The notes beneath the pieces are model-generated. The model ran no database searches. It saw only the letters and a program-made list of their open reading frames with translations, and was not told the DNA's origin. A stretch of 64,000 nucleotides of DNA from Rhodopirellula baltica SH 1 (GTDB taxonomy: Bacteria; Planctomycetota; Planctomycetia; Pirellulales; Pirellulaceae): the NCBI RefSeq assembly GCF_000196115.1, contig NC_005027.1, positions 1,674,001-1,738,000 on the forward strand, given 5' to 3'. The position numbers were made by a program, and so were the translations under genes. Below, one piece after another: positions 6,916-15,686 of this stretch; positions within the stretch are counted from its first letter, which is position 1, and every line of letters begins with the position of its first letter.

Positions 6916-8214
6916 CTATTTCAGATCCGCGAAAAATTGGATGGCCTGATTGGGCAAGATCGCATCGCTTTCGATTTCGATGTCACTCCCGGTCACCGGT
7001 CCACTGACGTTTTTGACCGTGAATATCCTCGTTTCACCTGGCAAAAGGCCACGAAGGGTTTGCTGTGATCGTTGGCCTCGGACGGCGAAAAAGGCATCGC
7101 GATAAAGCGGTGCGACGCCCTTATTGGTGACTTTCAGCCCAATTGTCGTGCCTGAGCCCGATTTCGCGAGGACAGCATCGGTCACGCGAAATCGGTAACC
7201 CATTGCCATCCCAGCCTCACGAATGCGTTCGATGGGCTGAAACTCGGGTTGGTCATTTCCGATCATGAACGAGACGTGAAATTCACGGCTGGATTCTTCC
7301 ACCGAGACGCCATTGGGCCCGGATTCGGCCAACGCCATCTTCTGATCACGTCGGTTGTAGTAGCTGAATTCGCCACCGCCCGCGGCTCGTTTCCAACGAT
7401 CTTCGCCCATCGCAGCCCAATTCTTCGCATTCCATTTGGAATGCGATTTGGAAAGGAACGAATCGTCGAACAATCCGAAGTCGAGGGCCAAAAGGGAGTC
7501 GTCGCCGGCGATGGGCGTGAACTCGTCGTCCGCCGCATCGATGCTGATCATCCACGGAAGCGAATCAAACTGCTGATCGAGATGCCGCAAAAATTTTGAT
7601 TGGAAATCCGCGGACGGGAACGTTTTGCCGAGTTCCATGGGGCCGTCGTAGATGTGGTACTCCGACCAGAGTCCAAATCCAGTTTGCAAGTACGCGATCC
7701 GTGGGTCGGAGTCGTACCGCTTGGCGAACTCGGCGTAAAAGTCCAATGTGAATTGCTGCAACGCGTGGCTGGACCAATCACAAAAGTGAGTTTTCTTGCC
7801 TTCGCTTTTGGCAACCGTTTCTTTGTAGCCGTCTAAGTTGCGAATGAATTCGGGGACGGTCGTGGTTTTGCCGGGGTAAACGAACCGGAAACGCAGAACG
7901 GCTTGGTGTGATCGCGAAGCAATGTCGTCGAGGATTTCTTCGACCTTTGAGAAGTCCCATTCCCCGGGACCCATGGCCACCTCATCGTATCCGCAGTATC
8001 GAAACTCCAAAGAGATCGCATCGGTCGCGGCTTTTTCATGGTCATGCCAGAGAACAACGCCTGTCATCGGTTGGACTTGGTCAATCGTGGACTGGATCGG
8101 CAAGCGAACTGTCGGCGTTTGTGCTTGTGCGGATTGGTCCACGCTGACAAGGCAATGAATCAGGCCTGAGAAGACAAGGAAGTGAATCAATCGTCGCGAG
8201 GTATTTGAAAGCAT
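6916..8214 (-). CDS. Exported DUF4832-like protein (glycosidase-like fold)
   Basis: 432-residue protein with an N-terminal signal peptide (hydrophobic LIHFLVFSGLIHCLVS, then an AQA cleavage region near residue 31). The body resembles DUF4832 proteins, which look like alpha/beta-barrel glycoside hydrolases with a C-terminal beta domain: GPGEWDFSKVEEILDDI early, TGFGLWSEYHIYDG in the middle, and a beta-rich C-terminus (GTTIGLKVTNKGVAPLYRDA). Glu in LWSEYH and Asp in LALDFGLFDDSF are candidate active-site acids, but no enzymatic activity is established for the family as far as I know. It would act in the periplasm or outside. The family call is moderate confidence. Confidence 0.65.
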   Translation of the reverse strand: MLSNTSRRLIHFLVFSGLIHCLVSVDQSAQAQTPTVRLPIQSTIDQVQPMTGVVLWHDHEKAATDAISLEFRYCGYDEVAMGPGEWDFSKVEEILDDIASRSHQAVLRFRFVYPGKTTTVPEFIRNLDGYKETVAKSEGKKTHFCDWSSHALQQFTLDFYAEFAKRYDSDPRIAYLQTGFGLWSEYHIYDGPMELGKTFPSADFQSKFLRHLDQQFDSLPWMISIDAADDEFTPIAGDDSLLALDFGLFDDSFLSKSHSKWNAKNWAAMGEDRWKRAAGGGEFSYYNRRDQKMALAESGPNGVSVEESSREFHVSFMIGNDQPEFQPIERIREAGMAMGYRFRVTDAVLAKSGSGTTIGLKVTNKGVAPLYRDAFFAVRGQRSQQTLRGLLPGETRIFTVKNVSGPVTGSDIEIESDAILPNQAIQFFADLK

Positions 8215-8287
8215 CGACTTTGTGTTTCGAGGTTTTGTTGGATGGTGGTTGGAGCCGTGCTTGGGCTGGGCGGCTGGGACGGGGAAA

Positions 8288-8409
8288 CCGTGGCTAACGC
8301 CAGGCGGCTAATCCGAGCGAACCGTGGCTAATGCCAGGCGGCTAATCGGAGTGAGCCGTGGCAACACCAGGCGGCGAATGAGAGTGAACCGTGGCTGAAG
8401 CCAGGCGGG
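8288..8409. repeat. Four-unit tandem repeat, 33-34 base period
   Basis: Units start at 8288, 8322, 8356 and 8389, with consensus CCGTGGCTAAYGCCAGGCGG followed by CTAATCSGAG. Each unit is itself a small imperfect palindrome (CCGTGGC-TAAC-GCC-AGGCGG). It lies between two convergent/tandem minus-strand genes. A related two-unit copy occurs at 39638-39704. Confidence 0.85.
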
Positions 8410-8450
8410 GTAGGGGGAGTAAGTGGTGGCTGTTCTGGATCTTGGGTCGA

Positions 8451-8738
8451 TCAGAAGTCGAGCGGCTCTGCTTTGATTTGGGCGATGATCTCGCGAGCCT
8501 TCTCGGCATCTCGTTCGAACGTTTTGACTTGGACCCAACCCGGTGCCTCCGCAACGAACCCGGCGGTAAAGCCTCCGACCGCCACTGCTCGAATTCCAGC
8601 GTCTGCAAGAATGCTGACCAGCACCGTTGCAGCGGGCTCCGTCGGACGTTCCGCCACGGTGACCAATGTCGCGTCGTCGTCCGACGGTGGTGTGTTGTCC
8701 GGTGTTTGCGGGCTTTCCGGTGGGATCGATTGAGTCAT
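8451..8738 (-). CDS. DUF2007-like small protein
   Basis: 95-residue protein with a disordered Pro/Asp/Thr-rich N-terminus (about residues 1-22) and a compact C-terminal domain with the pattern of DUF2007 'putative signal transducing' proteins: LVTVAERP, then AATVLVSILADAGIRAVAVGG, then VKTFERDAEKAREII. Such domains are usually small regulatory or binding modules of unknown function. No signal peptide or membrane segment. It ends just before the tandem repeat block. Family call is from pattern only. Confidence 0.65.
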   Translation of the reverse strand: MTQSIPPESPQTPDNTPPSDDDATLVTVAERPTEPAATVLVSILADAGIRAVAVGGFTAGFVAEAPGWVQVKTFERDAEKAREIIAQIKAEPLDF

Positions 8739-9017
8739 CGGATGGGTTCAGCTTGGAGACAAGAGTTGAAAAATTGGTGAGGGCATCGCTGCGAGCCATT
8801 CGCCAATGACTCATCGAGGATACTCGATCCGGTCCAGCCAGTTCGTGATCATCGACGGTGTATCTTGAGCGATCCTGAATGCCCCAGAGATCGTTTTGCG
8901 TGGTGGCAGTGTCGCTGGTTGGCAAAATGGATGTGAGTTGATGAATTCTTGATGAGTTGCTTTTGACGACACGATGGCTAGTGGTCGGCCGTGGCATGAG
9001 CACGATACAATTCGGGG

Positions 9018-10001
9018 ATGAACAATGAATCGACTATCATTCTGGCTGGCACTGACAACGACATCCCATCGCCACCGCCGCATGGGCTGAAGCGGTACAC
9101 GGGATTGCGTGAAATGGCGCGAGGTGCCACCGCGGTATTGCAGGCCGGGGTGGACTCGGTGATCGGTCGTACCGTGGCGATTAAAAAGTTGTTGCCAGAA
9201 ATTCGAGCAGATCGTTACGAACGTCGACGTTTGCTTCGGGAAGCTCGGGTCACGGCCCAATTGCAGCATCCAAACACGGTGCCCGTTTACGAAATCGGGG
9301 ACGATGATTTGGAGGGTGTTTACTTCACGATGAAGCGGATCTCGGGTGAAAACCTGTTTGAGTCTTTGAAGCGAATTGCTCGCAATGACGAACACGCGGT
9401 CGCCGCTTTTCCGTTGCAGCGAAGGTTGGAAATCGTTGCGGATGCTTGCCAAGCTCTCGCCTACGCGCACGCTCGCGGTGTCATTCATCGCGATGTGAAG
9501 CCAGAAAACATTTGGGTGGGCAACTTTGGCGAAGTCATCTTGCTCGATTGGGGCGTCGCGAAAGTTTGGGGGCATGCGGATGATGCACAGACATTGCACC
9601 GCCAGCAAATGCAGCCTGATCATGAAACCAAGACCGAAACCCAGTTGCAAACGTTGACCGGTGGCGGCCAACGTCCCGGCACGCCGCTGTATATGTCGCC
9701 CGAGCAAGTCAACGGAAATCGCGGCATCGACGAGCGGACCGATATCTTCAGCGCAGGCGTCGTGCTCTACGAATCACTCGCAATTCGTGAACCGTTCCGG
9801 GGGCGGACGATCGACGAGACGTTTGACAACATCAAGCACGCTGATGTGCCACCACCGAGTGAGAAATCGCCGCAGTACGACATTCCAAAAGAAGTCGATG
9901 CGGTGGTCATGAAAGCGATCGCGAAACGACCGGCCGAACGCTACCAATCAATGCGTGAGTTGATCGCGGACATTCGAGCGTTGACCATTTCGGTGTCGTG
10001 A
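9018..10001 (+). CDS. Serine/threonine protein kinase (soluble, single domain)
   Basis: 327-residue eukaryotic-type protein kinase without a membrane anchor. The ATP lysine is K56 in VAIKK, the catalytic loop is HRDVKPEN with Asp159, and the metal-binding motif is LLDWG (Asp177; DWG instead of DFG, a variant I regard as common in planctomycetal kinases). The activation segment ends in [11 protein letters not shown]. There is an insertion rich in Gln/Thr (about residues 187-215) between the DWG motif and the APE-like region. The C-lobe ends at residue 327 with no sensor or extra domain. The stop overlaps the next gene by 4 bases (GTGA), so kinase and the TOPRIM protein are made together. Confidence 0.94.
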   Translation: MNNESTIILAGTDNDIPSPPPHGLKRYTGLREMARGATAVLQAGVDSVIGRTVAIKKLLPEIRADRYERRRLLREARVTAQLQHPNTVPVYEIGDDDLEGVYFTMKRISGENLFESLKRIARNDEHAVAAFPLQRRLEIVADACQALAYAHARGVIHRDVKPENIWVGNFGEVILLDWGVAKVWGHADDAQTLHRQQMQPDHETKTETQLQTLTGGGQRPGTPLYMSPEQVNGNRGIDERTDIFSAGVVLYESLAIREPFRGRTIDETFDNIKHADVPPPSEKSPQYDIPKEVDAVVMKAIAKRPAERYQSMRELIADIRALTISVS

Positions 10002-10729
10002 GCGGCCGATACTTTGCACCATACGGCAAAGCACCGGTGCACTATCCCATCGACGATCCGGCTCGGACGGGTGTGACGCCCGATCAAACGGAGTTGGTCA
10101 TTGTCGAGGGTGACAGTGCGGCGAAGTCGGTCAACCAAGTTCGAGATACGACGCGGCAATCGGTTCTCGCTTTGCAAGGCAAGCCGATGAACGTTGCCAA
10201 GGCGAGCCGATCGGTTGCACTTCGCAATGAAGTTTTGATTCGCTTCGCGTCGACGCTTTTGGACCACAAGCTTTCCGCCAGCGAAGATTGGATCGAAGCG
10301 TTGCGAAAAGCCGATCGATGTCGCTACGCCCGACTGGTGGTATTGATGGATCCGGATGCGGACGGCATCCATTGCGGCGTTTTGGTGCTTGGGTTTTTAC
10401 TTCGATTCGCACCGCAGTTGTTACAGGAACGACGCGTGTGTGTGGTTCGTCCGCCAATGTTTCTGTTTCGCATTCGCGGAACCACGGCGGACCAGGCCGG
10501 CGTGCAAATACGAACTTTGGTCGCTTCCAACCCGGATCACGCGCGGCGGATGGAGGCCAAATTGACCGAAGCGGGCATGTCCGACTACGAACGTTTTCGC
10601 CATCGTGGTCTGGGCAGCATTCCGCCGGATGTTTTGCGGACTTGTTGTGTCGATCCAAGCTCGCGGGCGGCCGATGAAATGAGTCGCGAAGAAGCGGCGG
10701 ACGCGGTGCGTCTATTCAGCGGTGGTTAG
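9998..10729 (+). CDS. Stand-alone GyrB/ParE-like TOPRIM-domain protein
   Basis: 243-residue protein matching only the C-terminal half of type II topoisomerase B subunits. Visible: VEGDSA with the TOPRIM Glu37, a [13 protein letters not shown] block matching the gyrase AVLPLKGKILNV block, MDPDADGIH with Asp118/120/122, and [12 protein letters not shown] matching gyrase KGLGEMNPEQLW. The GHKL ATPase and transducer domains are absent, and so is the usual insertion before the KGLGEMN block. Start is GTG at 9998 inside the kinase stop. The metal-binding acids are intact, so it may bind or help cut DNA with a GyrA-like partner, regulate gyrase, or be a decoy; function is unknown. The 3' end overlaps the convergent hydrolase gene by 18 bases. 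Confidence 0.85.
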   Translation: MSGRYFAPYGKAPVHYPIDDPARTGVTPDQTELVIVEGDSAAKSVNQVRDTTRQSVLALQGKPMNVAKASRSVALRNEVLIRFASTLLDHKLSASEDWIEALRKADRCRYARLVVLMDPDADGIHCGVLVLGFLLRFAPQLLQERRVCVVRPPMFLFRIRGTTADQAGVQIRTLVASNPDHARRMEAKLTEAGMSDYERFRHRGLGSIPPDVLRTCCVDPSSRAADEMSREEAADAVRLFSGG

Positions 10730-11734
10730 TGTTTCCGGCGCCTGCATGTCCGCTTTGGGAAACGCTTCGTTGCGAAGGGCTTTGAGTTTTTGGCCGGCAA
10801 CGTCAAGCGTCTTTGTTGGCAGACGGTCATTGTGGAACATACTGGATAGCTCTATCCAATCACGGTGTTCCAGGATCAATGAATCGTAGAGGGCACGGCC
10901 GTTCTTCCGAGGGACGATGCGATCGGGAGTGCCATGAATTTGGACCAAAGCCCCTTCGTAATTCGCAAGTGCTTTGACGCTGTCGTATTGGTTTTTCATC
11001 AGCCAGCGAACAGGAAGAAAAAAGAATCGGTCCGCTCCCACACTGGCGGCACTGTCAAAGGTGCGGTCGAGACAAAGTGCTTCGATCGAATCGCCTCGTT
11101 CGTGCAATGCCGCGACCAACCCGCAGGCGACACCGCCACCGAGCGATCGGCCGTAGACCATGATTTGCGAAATTGGTGTGTTCGTGGTTTGCGAAAGCGT
11201 GTCGATCGCACTCACGGCATCTTCTATGGTGCTAACTTCACTTGGCGTGAAGCCATCACCTTGGAAACCCCGATACTCGGCCGTCAGCACCGTTGCGTTC
11301 CAACTGTCCGACAATCGGCGGGTCCAACCATCCATTTCGTCGGCATGGATGCCGTTGCCATGCAGAAACAGAATCACCTCTTCCGCTCCGTCACGGATCA
11401 GCAATCGGCCTTCTAAGTCGGCCCCATCGACCGCGGCATAAGTGATCGTTTCCACCGTTCCCGGCGTGGGGCGATCAGGCTCGAAGCGATTCGGATCCAT
11501 CAAGATGCTCTTTTCCATGTATGCACCCGGGAAGAGCAACCGAGTTTCCATCACGACCAGTCCAATGCACACGCCGACATAAATGATCGCCAGCAGGCCC
11601 GAGGTGCGAAGAATTCGATGGCGGATCGTTGGTTTGGTCTTTGACGCTCGCGGAGCACCTGCAGACGCCGCGACGTCATCTGTATGATTCGCAGGGGTGG
11701 ATTGATCGGAATGTGCGGCTGGTTCGTTAGGCAT
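10712..11734 (-). CDS. Membrane-anchored alpha/beta hydrolase (Bem46-like)
   Basis: 340-residue hydrolase. The N-terminal 40 residues are polar and probably disordered, then one membrane segment (LLAIIYVGVCIGLVVME, about residues 48-66) anchors the catalytic domain. Catalytic features: oxyanion region LFLHGNGIHADE, nucleophile elbow GRSLGG, candidate Asp in HGTPDRIVP, and candidate His in MFHNDRL. This resembles Bem46/YqkD-type serine hydrolases that act on esters or peptides at the membrane. Substrate unknown. Convergent with the TOPRIM gene, overlapping its 3' end. Confidence 0.87.
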   Translation of the reverse strand: MPNEPAAHSDQSTPANHTDDVAASAGAPRASKTKPTIRHRILRTSGLLAIIYVGVCIGLVVMETRLLFPGAYMEKSILMDPNRFEPDRPTPGTVETITYAAVDGADLEGRLLIRDGAEEVILFLHGNGIHADEMDGWTRRLSDSWNATVLTAEYRGFQGDGFTPSEVSTIEDAVSAIDTLSQTTNTPISQIMVYGRSLGGGVACGLVAALHERGDSIEALCLDRTFDSAASVGADRFFFLPVRWLMKNQYDSVKALANYEGALVQIHGTPDRIVPRKNGRALYDSLILEHRDWIELSSMFHNDRLPTKTLDVAGQKLKALRNEAFPKADMQAPETLTTAE

Positions 11735-11819
11735 CGTGGGTTCAGCAGCGTTGCAGGGAAGGCATTCAAAAGGAACAACTGGATCGGCATGCTATGTTTG
11801 ATTGGACTCTGGTGCAGCC

Positions 11820-11897
11820 AAGTGGGATAGGCTTCCAGCCTGTCAGTCGTGCGGAACATGACTCATGCAATCGACTGGCTGGAAGCCTATCCCACTT
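11820..11897. repeat. Long palindromic repeat with 21-base perfect arms
   Basis: Arm 11820-11840 (AAGTGGGATAGGCTTCCAGC plus C) is exactly complementary to 11877-11897, with a 36-base centre. When translated the arm gives 'GIGFQPV', a string I associate with dispersed repeats in Rhodopirellula genomes. It sits between two divergent genes and can form a large hairpin. No target-site duplication was obvious. Confidence 0.85.
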
Positions 11898-11970
11898 TCG
11901 GATTGTCGCTGGTCGGACACTCGTGTGTCCAGGACGTCCTCGCCGGTCGCTCGTCTTTCAAAAGCTCGCC

Positions 11971-12438
11971 ATGTGGATTCGTCGATCCTTTTCGAAAATC
12001 GAATCCAACGAGAACGCGATTTCGCGAATTCGTTGTGGCCGGATCGTGATGCGCGATGGGAGACTGGAACGCATTGAGCAACACTGGGCACGCAGCCCGA
12101 TCTCGGTGGCTCAGGTTTGGTGGCAAGCCAAATTTGGAAAGTTGGAGGGAGACATTTGTTGTCTCGACTTCCACGTGCCTCGCGGGATGAGTGCTTTTGT
12201 GACGCTGGACTATGTCCGCAGCGGCAACGCGACTCGGTATGCGACCGCAATCGGAGCGTCCAAGGTGCTCGACGAAATTGCGAGACTGCGGAAGTCGTAC
12301 GCCATCGTCGCGCACGTGAGCAATGCCCGCATAACCGATCGTCATCTCGAACGAGCGGGATGGGAAAGACACCTGTTGGATTGGCCGGGCCGACACTTCA
12401 TCCGGCGGATGCACCCGGCGGTTTCGGTTTCCCAGTGA
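11971..12438 (+). CDS. Hypothetical protein
   Basis: 155-residue basic protein starting at the ATG at 11971. The open frame continues upstream to 11794 but that part runs through the palindromic repeat, so I treat it as noncoding. No signal peptide or membrane segment. The middle (ISVAQVWWQAKFGKLEGDICCLDFHVPRG cut here at two places, with VTLDYVRSG) and the C-terminus (HLERAGWERH, then WPGRHFIRRMHP) suggest a compact alpha/beta fold; the ending is vaguely like N-acetyltransferase tails, but no acetyl-CoA motif is seen. I do not recognise the family. Confidence 0.6.
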   Translation: MWIRRSFSKIESNENAISRIRCGRIVMRDGRLERIEQHWARSPISVAQVWWQAKFGKLEGDICCLDFHVPRGMSAFVTLDYVRSGNATRYATAIGASKVLDEIARLRKSYAIVAHVSNARITDRHLERAGWERHLLDWPGRHFIRRMHPAVSVSQ

Positions 12439-12538
12439 GGTGCATTCTTGAGTCCCAAATGCCGGTGAGACATTTGGGAGCGATGAATTAGAGGCGAAAC
12501 TCGGAAAGAACTTCGCCTGGCAAAGACATCCGGATGCC

Positions 12539-12820
12539 CTAGAGCACGCCACCGTGAGTACGGATGGGGGTCATGTGCGAAGGCGAATCCAAGAACCAGA
12601 AGCGTTCCCATTCGTCGACCAATGAACGCAAGTCTTCCGAGGTGTAAAGCAATTGCTGAACACGGCGTTCTGGACGGCTCGAGTAGATCGGCACGAAGCA
12701 GCCAACGGAGGTGGCGAGGCCAGCCATCAAAACGCATCCCAGAACCAAACGGCTCATGACGGATCGTTGGCCTTGACGGGCTGCGGAATCAGTTTTCGCG
12801 GTTGTTTGTGAGCTCTTCAT
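12539..12820 (-). CDS. Small putative lipoprotein downstream of HU
   Basis: 93-residue protein. The ATG at 12820 is preceded by GAGGAACTGACG, a good ribosome site, and is preferred over the longer frame to 12973 that overlaps the HU gene. It has a basic N-terminus (SRLVLGCVLMAGLATSVGC, with Cys41 as the possible lipidated residue although the -3 Ser is atypical), then a short tail containing RPERRVQQLL and EERFWFLD-like acidic/aromatic sequence around SLVDEWERFWFL. It is probably membrane-attached. It lies 32 bases after the HU gene on the same strand, so likely one transcript. Function unknown. Confidence 0.72.
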   Translation of the reverse strand: MKSSQTTAKTDSAARQGQRSVMSRLVLGCVLMAGLATSVGCFVPIYSSRPERRVQQLLYTSEDLRSLVDEWERFWFLDSPSHMTPIRTHGGVL

Positions 12821-12852
12821 CGTCAGTTCCTCCGTGAACTTGTCGGTGCGTT

Positions 12853-13272
12853 CTATTGCCAACTGCCCGATGGGCTGTTGGGGGGGCTGTTTGGCGGACG
12901 GTTCGGGTCGTCGGTTTCGTTCGGACGCTCGGCAGAACCCTCCTGAGGCACGTGGTCCAGTGGCATGACCCATGTGTCAGGCAGGTTGTCGCTGGACAAT
13001 TGCCGGACGCGTTGTTCCATCACCTTGCCGGGTTTGAACGTGACGACGTACTTTTCGGGCACGTCGACTTGTTGTCCCGTCTTTGGATTGCGTGCTTTTC
13101 GAGCAGCTCGCGGTTTGACTTCAAACACACCGAAGTTCCTCAGTTCAATGCGGCCTTCCCGCACCAAGGTTTCGACGATCGAGTCAAACGTCCGCTGCAC
13201 GACCTCTTTGGTTTCCTGCTGAGTCAGCCCGAGTTCTTCGGAAATGACGCGCACGATTTCTTTCTTTGTCAC
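12853..13272 (-). CDS. HU/IHF-family DNA-binding protein with C-terminal tail
   Basis: 139-residue histone-like protein. The first ~90 residues are a complete HU/IHF fold: [14 protein letters not shown], then [22 protein letters not shown] in the DNA-binding arm (with the RNP and proline region), then [14 protein letters not shown]. The last ~45 residues are an extra tail rich in Pro, Asn, Ser and acids ([20 protein letters not shown]), which ordinary HU proteins lack. The core should bend DNA in the nucleoid; the tail's role is unknown and looks disordered. The upstream gap to 13414 presumably carries its promoter. Confidence 0.93.
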   Translation of the reverse strand: MTKKEIVRVISEELGLTQQETKEVVQRTFDSIVETLVREGRIELRNFGVFEVKPRAARKARNPKTGQQVDVPEKYVVTFKPGKVMEQRVRQLSSDNLPDTWVMPLDHVPQEGSAERPNETDDPNRPPNSPPNSPSGSWQ

Positions 13273-13414
13273 CCCGGATGGCTCCGTAAACCATTGTGAT
13301 TGGTGGACTTACAGAGACAGCTTAGGTTTCAATGTGGGGCCGGTCAAGCCGCCGGGGCGAGCGTAGAACGGTCCACGTAGAACCGTATCGACCGTCATAA
13401 CCGTTACACTTCAA

Positions 13415-13864
13415 TCAAACCGACTTTTCTTTGCGGCGAATTTCGATTTCGTCGAAACTGTACAGTTGTCCTTTTCCCGCTCCCGGGCAGACCTCGCACG
13501 TTTCCGCCCAATCAGTGGGCCCAGCGAGCGTGCTGTCCCAAAATGGCCACGTTCGGCACTGAATTGGTCGGGCGTTGTAAACCATACAGCGTCGCGATCT
13601 CGGGTCCAGGAAAATGCAATCTCCGTCGGGGTATTCCAGCAAGCTGAATTGGTTTCCGACGCGGCGTAGAAATTTGTCTTCGAACGCGTCGCGATCGAGC
13701 TTCATTTCTTTGGCCAAATCAGCAATTTCGTTCTCATCGACGAAGACATAGCCGGGCTCGCCGCTGCAGCATTCACCGCACTGGGTGCACTCGAAACGCA
13801 ACCCATCGGCGTACCAGGGAGCAGACTTGGGATTGGAGCCAGGTTTGACGGGACGTTTGGCCAC
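13415..13864 (-). CDS. YkgJ-family cysteine-cluster protein
   Basis: 149-residue protein of the UPF0153/YkgJ type, probably binding zinc or an iron-sulfur cluster. The cysteines are FECTQCGECCSG near residues 25-35, a middle Cys in DGDCIFLDP and RRCMVYNARP, CRTWPF, and a C-terminal CEVCPGAGKG. This spacing is the family signature. The ARPIQCRTWPFW block is especially diagnostic. No signal peptide, so cytoplasmic. Some relatives are linked to protein or flagellin modification, but no role can be assigned here. Starts with ATG at 13864. Confidence 0.88.
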   Translation of the reverse strand: MAKRPVKPGSNPKSAPWYADGLRFECTQCGECCSGEPGYVFVDENEIADLAKEMKLDRDAFEDKFLRRVGNQFSLLEYPDGDCIFLDPRSRRCMVYNARPIQCRTWPFWDSTLAGPTDWAETCEVCPGAGKGQLYSFDEIEIRRKEKSV

Positions 13865-14083
13865 GGCGATCGAGTGGGGATGAGAAGAGTGAGAAGCAAA
13901 AGGGAAGCTTACCCGGTCAGAGGCGGGTTCGCCAAGTTCGCTTGCCGCGGTCTGGTGTTAACCACGGTTGATCCCGGTAAACTCATCGCCGTCGTTTTGT
14001 CGGGTTAGCAGCAGTCGGCTTCGATGATCGACGCACCGGGTTGGAAAACTTTTGCATCGGAGTCATGAAATTGGCGGTTCACA

Positions 14084-15667
14084 TTGTCTGACGCGTTGAC
14101 CCTGGATCGTTTGTGCGTGTCGGCCGGCAAGCGAAACCTTCTGCAGGACGCTCACCTGGCGTTTCCGGACGGAAAGATCACCGTGCTAGTTGGCGGCAGC
14201 GGAGCGGGCAAGAGTGTTCTGCTGCGAGTCCTGGCGGGGATCTTGCCGCGACACGGCGACGCGATCCAGTGGAGCGGCGATCTTCAATGGCGCGGTGAGC
14301 CAATTGATTCTGAATCGATGCCGCGAACCGGGATCGTGTTCCAGCAGTTCGCGTTGTTCGATGAGCTATCACCGACCGCGAATGTGCAATTCGCGATTGA
14401 CCACCGCGCGAATCGCGATGACGCGCCACAACACAACGCTTCGGACTGGTTGGAATTTCTTGGTGTTCCCGCATCAACGCCGGTCGCGGCACTGAGCGGT
14501 GGTCAAAAGCAGCGATTGGCGATCGCTCGGACTTTGGCGTCGGCTCCCGAAATCATTCTTTACGACGAACCGACCTCCGGATTGGATGCGGCGACGGGAA
14601 AACGCGTTGCCGAACTGATTCGCGAGACGCAGACGCGTTTTGGTCGAACCAGCATTGTCGTGACCCACGATTACGAAACACTGCTGCCGATCGCCGACGA
14701 AGTTTTGTTGTTTGATTCTGCTGCGCAGACGATCCGCCGAATTGATCGATCGGAATGGCCTAACGTGGCTGAGCAAATGGAGGCGGTCGCTTTGTCTCCT
14801 TCTCAATTGAATGAAGCGGGATCGGAGCAAGCAACAGGACCGCTCGCGATGCTGCGACGTGGTGCGGAGCGATTTCTTGATTCAACCGGACGCAGTTTGG
14901 TCGCCGCGGCAAGACTACCTTGGGATGCGCGGCCGGTCGTACCGCGAATGAAGTGGGCAGGGCGCTTCCTGGCTCACTATCTGCGTTTGGTCGGCGGACC
15001 ATCGGCCTGGGTTTACTTGATCATCGCAGGTTTGATCGCGGGGTTCACGACGACTTACTTCACGCTGCGTTTCTTGCCGTTTCGTTTGTACACCCAGCCT
15101 TTGTTGATCGACGAATTACTTTCCTCGATCGGGTTTGCTCTCTATCGGATTTTGGTACCGGTATTGGCGACCGTCTTGATCGCGGCTCGGTGTGGTGCGG
15201 CGGTTGCCGCGGACGTCGGGGTCAAACAGTATGGTGGTCAGGTCGACGCCTTTCGGACGCTTGGGATCCGCGCCCCGGCGTATTTGTTGATTCCGATTTT
15301 GGCCGCGTTCCTGATCGCGACACCAATCTTGGAATGGATCGCATTCACCGCGTCGCACTGGATCAGCCGGGTGACGTTCAATTTTTCGCATCCGGAAATC
15401 GGCGTTCATTTCTGGCAACAGCACTTCTTTCGTGCCATCACGCCCGATACGACCGGAGGATCCATCATCACATGGTGGAAAGGTTGGGATTGGGTGCTCG
15501 CAAAGAACTTGCTTTGTGGTTTCGGCACCGCGGCGATTGGTTACCATCAAGGGATTACCCCCAAGCATTCAGCCGGTGATGTCAGTCATTGCATTACCGC
15601 GACGGTACTTTGGACGACCTTGTATGTGTTGGTTGTTCACTTCGTCGTCGCCTTGCTGGAATTTTGA
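14084..15667 (+). CDS. Single-chain Mla-type ABC transporter (ATPase fused to MlaE-like permease)
   Basis: 527-residue fusion. Residues 1-230 are an ABC ATPase (Walker A GGSGAGKS at 37-44, signature LSGGQKQ from 137, Walker B IILYDEPTSGLD at 157-168, H-loop VTHDYE near 198). After a ~60-residue linker, about residues 295-527 form an MlaE/YrbE-type permease with about five membrane segments, including the family block AARCGAAVAADVG...QVDAFRTLGI. Mla systems move phospholipids between inner and outer membranes and normally have separate ATPase and permease chains. Start is TTG at 14084; a TGA lies 18 bases upstream in frame and there is no ATG. Mla-type MCE and periplasmic partners are not adjacent. 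Confidence 0.9.
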   Translation: MSDALTLDRLCVSAGKRNLLQDAHLAFPDGKITVLVGGSGAGKSVLLRVLAGILPRHGDAIQWSGDLQWRGEPIDSESMPRTGIVFQQFALFDELSPTANVQFAIDHRANRDDAPQHNASDWLEFLGVPASTPVAALSGGQKQRLAIARTLASAPEIILYDEPTSGLDAATGKRVAELIRETQTRFGRTSIVVTHDYETLLPIADEVLLFDSAAQTIRRIDRSEWPNVAEQMEAVALSPSQLNEAGSEQATGPLAMLRRGAERFLDSTGRSLVAAARLPWDARPVVPRMKWAGRFLAHYLRLVGGPSAWVYLIIAGLIAGFTTTYFTLRFLPFRLYTQPLLIDELLSSIGFALYRILVPVLATVLIAARCGAAVAADVGVKQYGGQVDAFRTLGIRAPAYLLIPILAAFLIATPILEWIAFTASHWISRVTFNFSHPEIGVHFWQQHFFRAITPDTTGGSIITWWKGWDWVLAKNLLCGFGTAAIGYHQGITPKHSAGDVSHCITATVLWTTLYVLVVHFVVALLEF

Positions 15668-15686
15668 TTGCCCCGCAGGAGAAACC

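Noticed and set aside
8288..8409. CRISPR-like repeat array
   Set aside because: Units are directly adjacent without unique spacers and no cas genes are near; it is a plain tandem repeat.
11794..11970. N-terminal extension of the hypothetical gene at 11971
   Set aside because: The extension is encoded by the palindromic repeat and flanking spacer, not by a conserved protein region.
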